A DNA stretch of 35,396 bases from Nodularia sp. (in: cyanobacteria) (GTDB lineage: Bacteria; Cyanobacteriota; Cyanobacteriia; Cyanobacteriales; Nostocaceae): positions 1 to 35,396 of the forward strand of contig REBL01000097.1 in the NCBI GenBank assembly GCA_007692755.1, read 5' to 3'. Shown here in pieces: positions 34,397 to 35,396 of this stretch. Position 1 is the first letter of the stretch, and every line of letters begins with the position of its first letter. The position numbers and the translations under genes were made by a program. The notes under the pieces were generated by a model. The model made no database searches. It saw only the letters and a program-made list of their open reading frames with translations, and was not told the origin of the DNA.

Positions 34397-34600
34397 AGAA
34401 CAACGAAGAGAATAGTCACTTAGATAGCACTCTCTTTATTTATCCCTTGTTTACTCGGCAAATCATCCCCAGAGAAAAAAATCTTTAATTCTGCACTGGT
34501 TACTGGTAGATGCGATCGCACTTTTGAACTAATTACGGCGATCGCCTAGCCAGATCATACTTAAATTGAGTATAGTTTAAGTATATAAAAGAGCATTGAC

Positions 34601-35080
34601 ATGAAGGAAAATATTGATAAAACCACGGATTTAACCCAACAGTGGTTAGGGGAAATTCAGGCACTCAGGGAACAACTAGCAGAACAGCAACGCGATCGCG
34701 ATACAGCTTGGGAAAGCGCCCAAAAATGGCGTAAACTGTATAACACCGAAGCTGAACAACGGCGCACAGATGCCAATTTAGCCCAACAGGCGATCGCATC
34801 CCTGAAGACAGAGATTCATCAACTCAAGGGACTGGAATCAGGTATACTCGTAGACGGGAAAGCCACCACAGCCGCCCAAGAAGAAATTCAACAAATCCAA
34901 TCAGTAGCAGAATTGCAAGGCAGACTCATAGCCATGATCAAGGAACGCGATCGCCTGTTGCAAGCCTTAAAAACAGAGCAAGAAAACCACGCCCAAACTC
35001 GTAACAGCCTCACCACAGCCTTGGGTGATGCCATCGATGGCTTGACAAGAGAAAGAGATGGTATTGATAAAGTTAAATAA
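34601..35080 (+). CDS. Coiled-coil hypothetical protein (159 aa)
   Basis: ATG at 34601. Residues 8-80 are a long charged helix (LTQQWLGEIQALREQLAEQQ), and residues 95-155 form a second one (LQGRLIAMIKERDRLLQALK) with heptad spacing of hydrophobics. No signal or membrane segment is present. It is a probable dimeric coiled coil with unknown role. Several HIP1 sites are in the coding sequence. No family is recognised, though similar proteins occur in Nostoc. Confidence 0.7.
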   Translation: MKENIDKTTDLTQQWLGEIQALREQLAEQQRDRDTAWESAQKWRKLYNTEAEQRRTDANLAQQAIASLKTEIHQLKGLESGILVDGKATTAAQEEIQQIQSVAELQGRLIAMIKERDRLLQALKTEQENHAQTRNSLTTALGDAIDGLTRERDGIDKVK

Positions 35081-35123
35081 ATTCAAAATTCCACTTTTTT
35101 GACTTCCCCCAAAGGTATTGCCC

Positions 35124-35158
35124 AATTACGAATTACGAATTACGAACTACGAATTACA
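35124..35158. repeat. STRR, five AATTACG-type heptamers
   Basis: AATTACG three times, AACTACG once, AATTACA once. The block contains the stop codon (35147-35149) and last codons of the WD40 gene. Confidence 0.9.
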
Positions 35159-35395
35159 AATCCCCCTCTCATCCTCACTCAAATTCGAGTTGTACTGCAA
35201 ATAATCATCCAACCAAGCGCAACCCCGCACCAGCAATTCATCTAAACTCTGCACAGGCCACAACCGCGCTGTCTGGTCAGAGGATGCGGTGGCGATGGTT
35301 TTGCCGTCGGGGCTGAAACTCACACTCAAGACTACGCCCTGATGCCCAGTGAATGATTGTAACAGTTGCCCATCCAGACTCCACAACCGCGCTGT
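35147..35395 (-). CDS. WD40-repeat protein, C-terminal end (partial)
   Basis: The frame runs off the window; 82 residues are visible. They include the end of one repeat (TARLWSLDGQ) and one complete WD40 repeat (GHQGVVLSVSFSPDGKTIAT, then SDQTARLW). The closing segment SLDELLVRGCAWLDDYLQYN is typical of large cyanobacterial STAND-NTPase or kinase WD40 proteins. The effector and NTPase parts lie outside. The final residues and stop are supplied by a heptamer repeat. Confidence 0.85.
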   Translation of the reverse strand, partial: TARLWSLDGQLLQSFTGHQGVVLSVSFSPDGKTIATASSDQTARLWPVQSLDELLVRGCAWLDDYLQYNSNLSEDERGICNS

Positions 35396-35396
35396 C

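Overview
The window comes from a filamentous, heterocyst-forming cyanobacterium of the Nostoc/Anabaena type. The evidence is the frequent HIP1 palindrome GCGATCGC, short tandem heptamer repeats (STRRs), psb27, ndhF/ndhD, rbcR, a PEP-CTERM protein, a multidomain CyaC-type adenylate cyclase, and a Crp-family regulator that looks like DevH, which is known from heterocyst development.

Layout. Positions 1-5300 hold the 3' end of psb27, an exported GHL10-type glycosidase-like protein, a decayed DUF4351 fragment and polA (minus strand). Positions 5300-9800 hold a PEP-CTERM surface protein, a Cof-type HAD phosphatase, a catalytic-core-less arginyl-tRNA-synthetase-like DALR protein and devH behind a candidate NtcA site. 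Positions 9900-14450 hold a small ORF with its ribosome binding site in a hairpin loop, a periplasmic-binding-protein-like receptor and a Ser/Thr kinase side by side, and rbcR. Positions 14800-20500 hold an NnrU-family membrane protein, a thioredoxin with a WCGLC centre, and ndhF-ndhD of the NDH-1 complex.

Positions 20700-23400 form the most interesting island. Two adjacent minus-strand genes encode an HTH-TIR protein and a membrane-anchored GUN4 protein. Each carries a copy of the same roughly 90-residue domain, which resembles the effector-associated (EAD) adaptors of bacterial conflict systems. A small predicted membrane protein is divergent from them. I infer a TIR-based defence or signalling module in which the shared domains bring the TIR and GUN4 proteins together. 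The role of GUN4 there is not known to me.

Positions 23700-25560 hold a small helical protein, a PsiE-like membrane protein and an exported TPR protein. A 1.3 kb gap follows, containing two decayed small genes. Then comes cyaC (REC-GAF-GAF-kinase-REC-cyclase). An IS200/IS605-type element lies directly after its stop codon, with tnpA intact and tnpB carrying an amber codon near its start. The window ends with a TonB-like proline-rich protein with two repeat tracts, a RadC-family protein, a coiled-coil protein and the C-terminus of a WD40 protein whose stop codon lies inside an STRR.

All functions are read from sequence motifs and remembered families. No database search was run.
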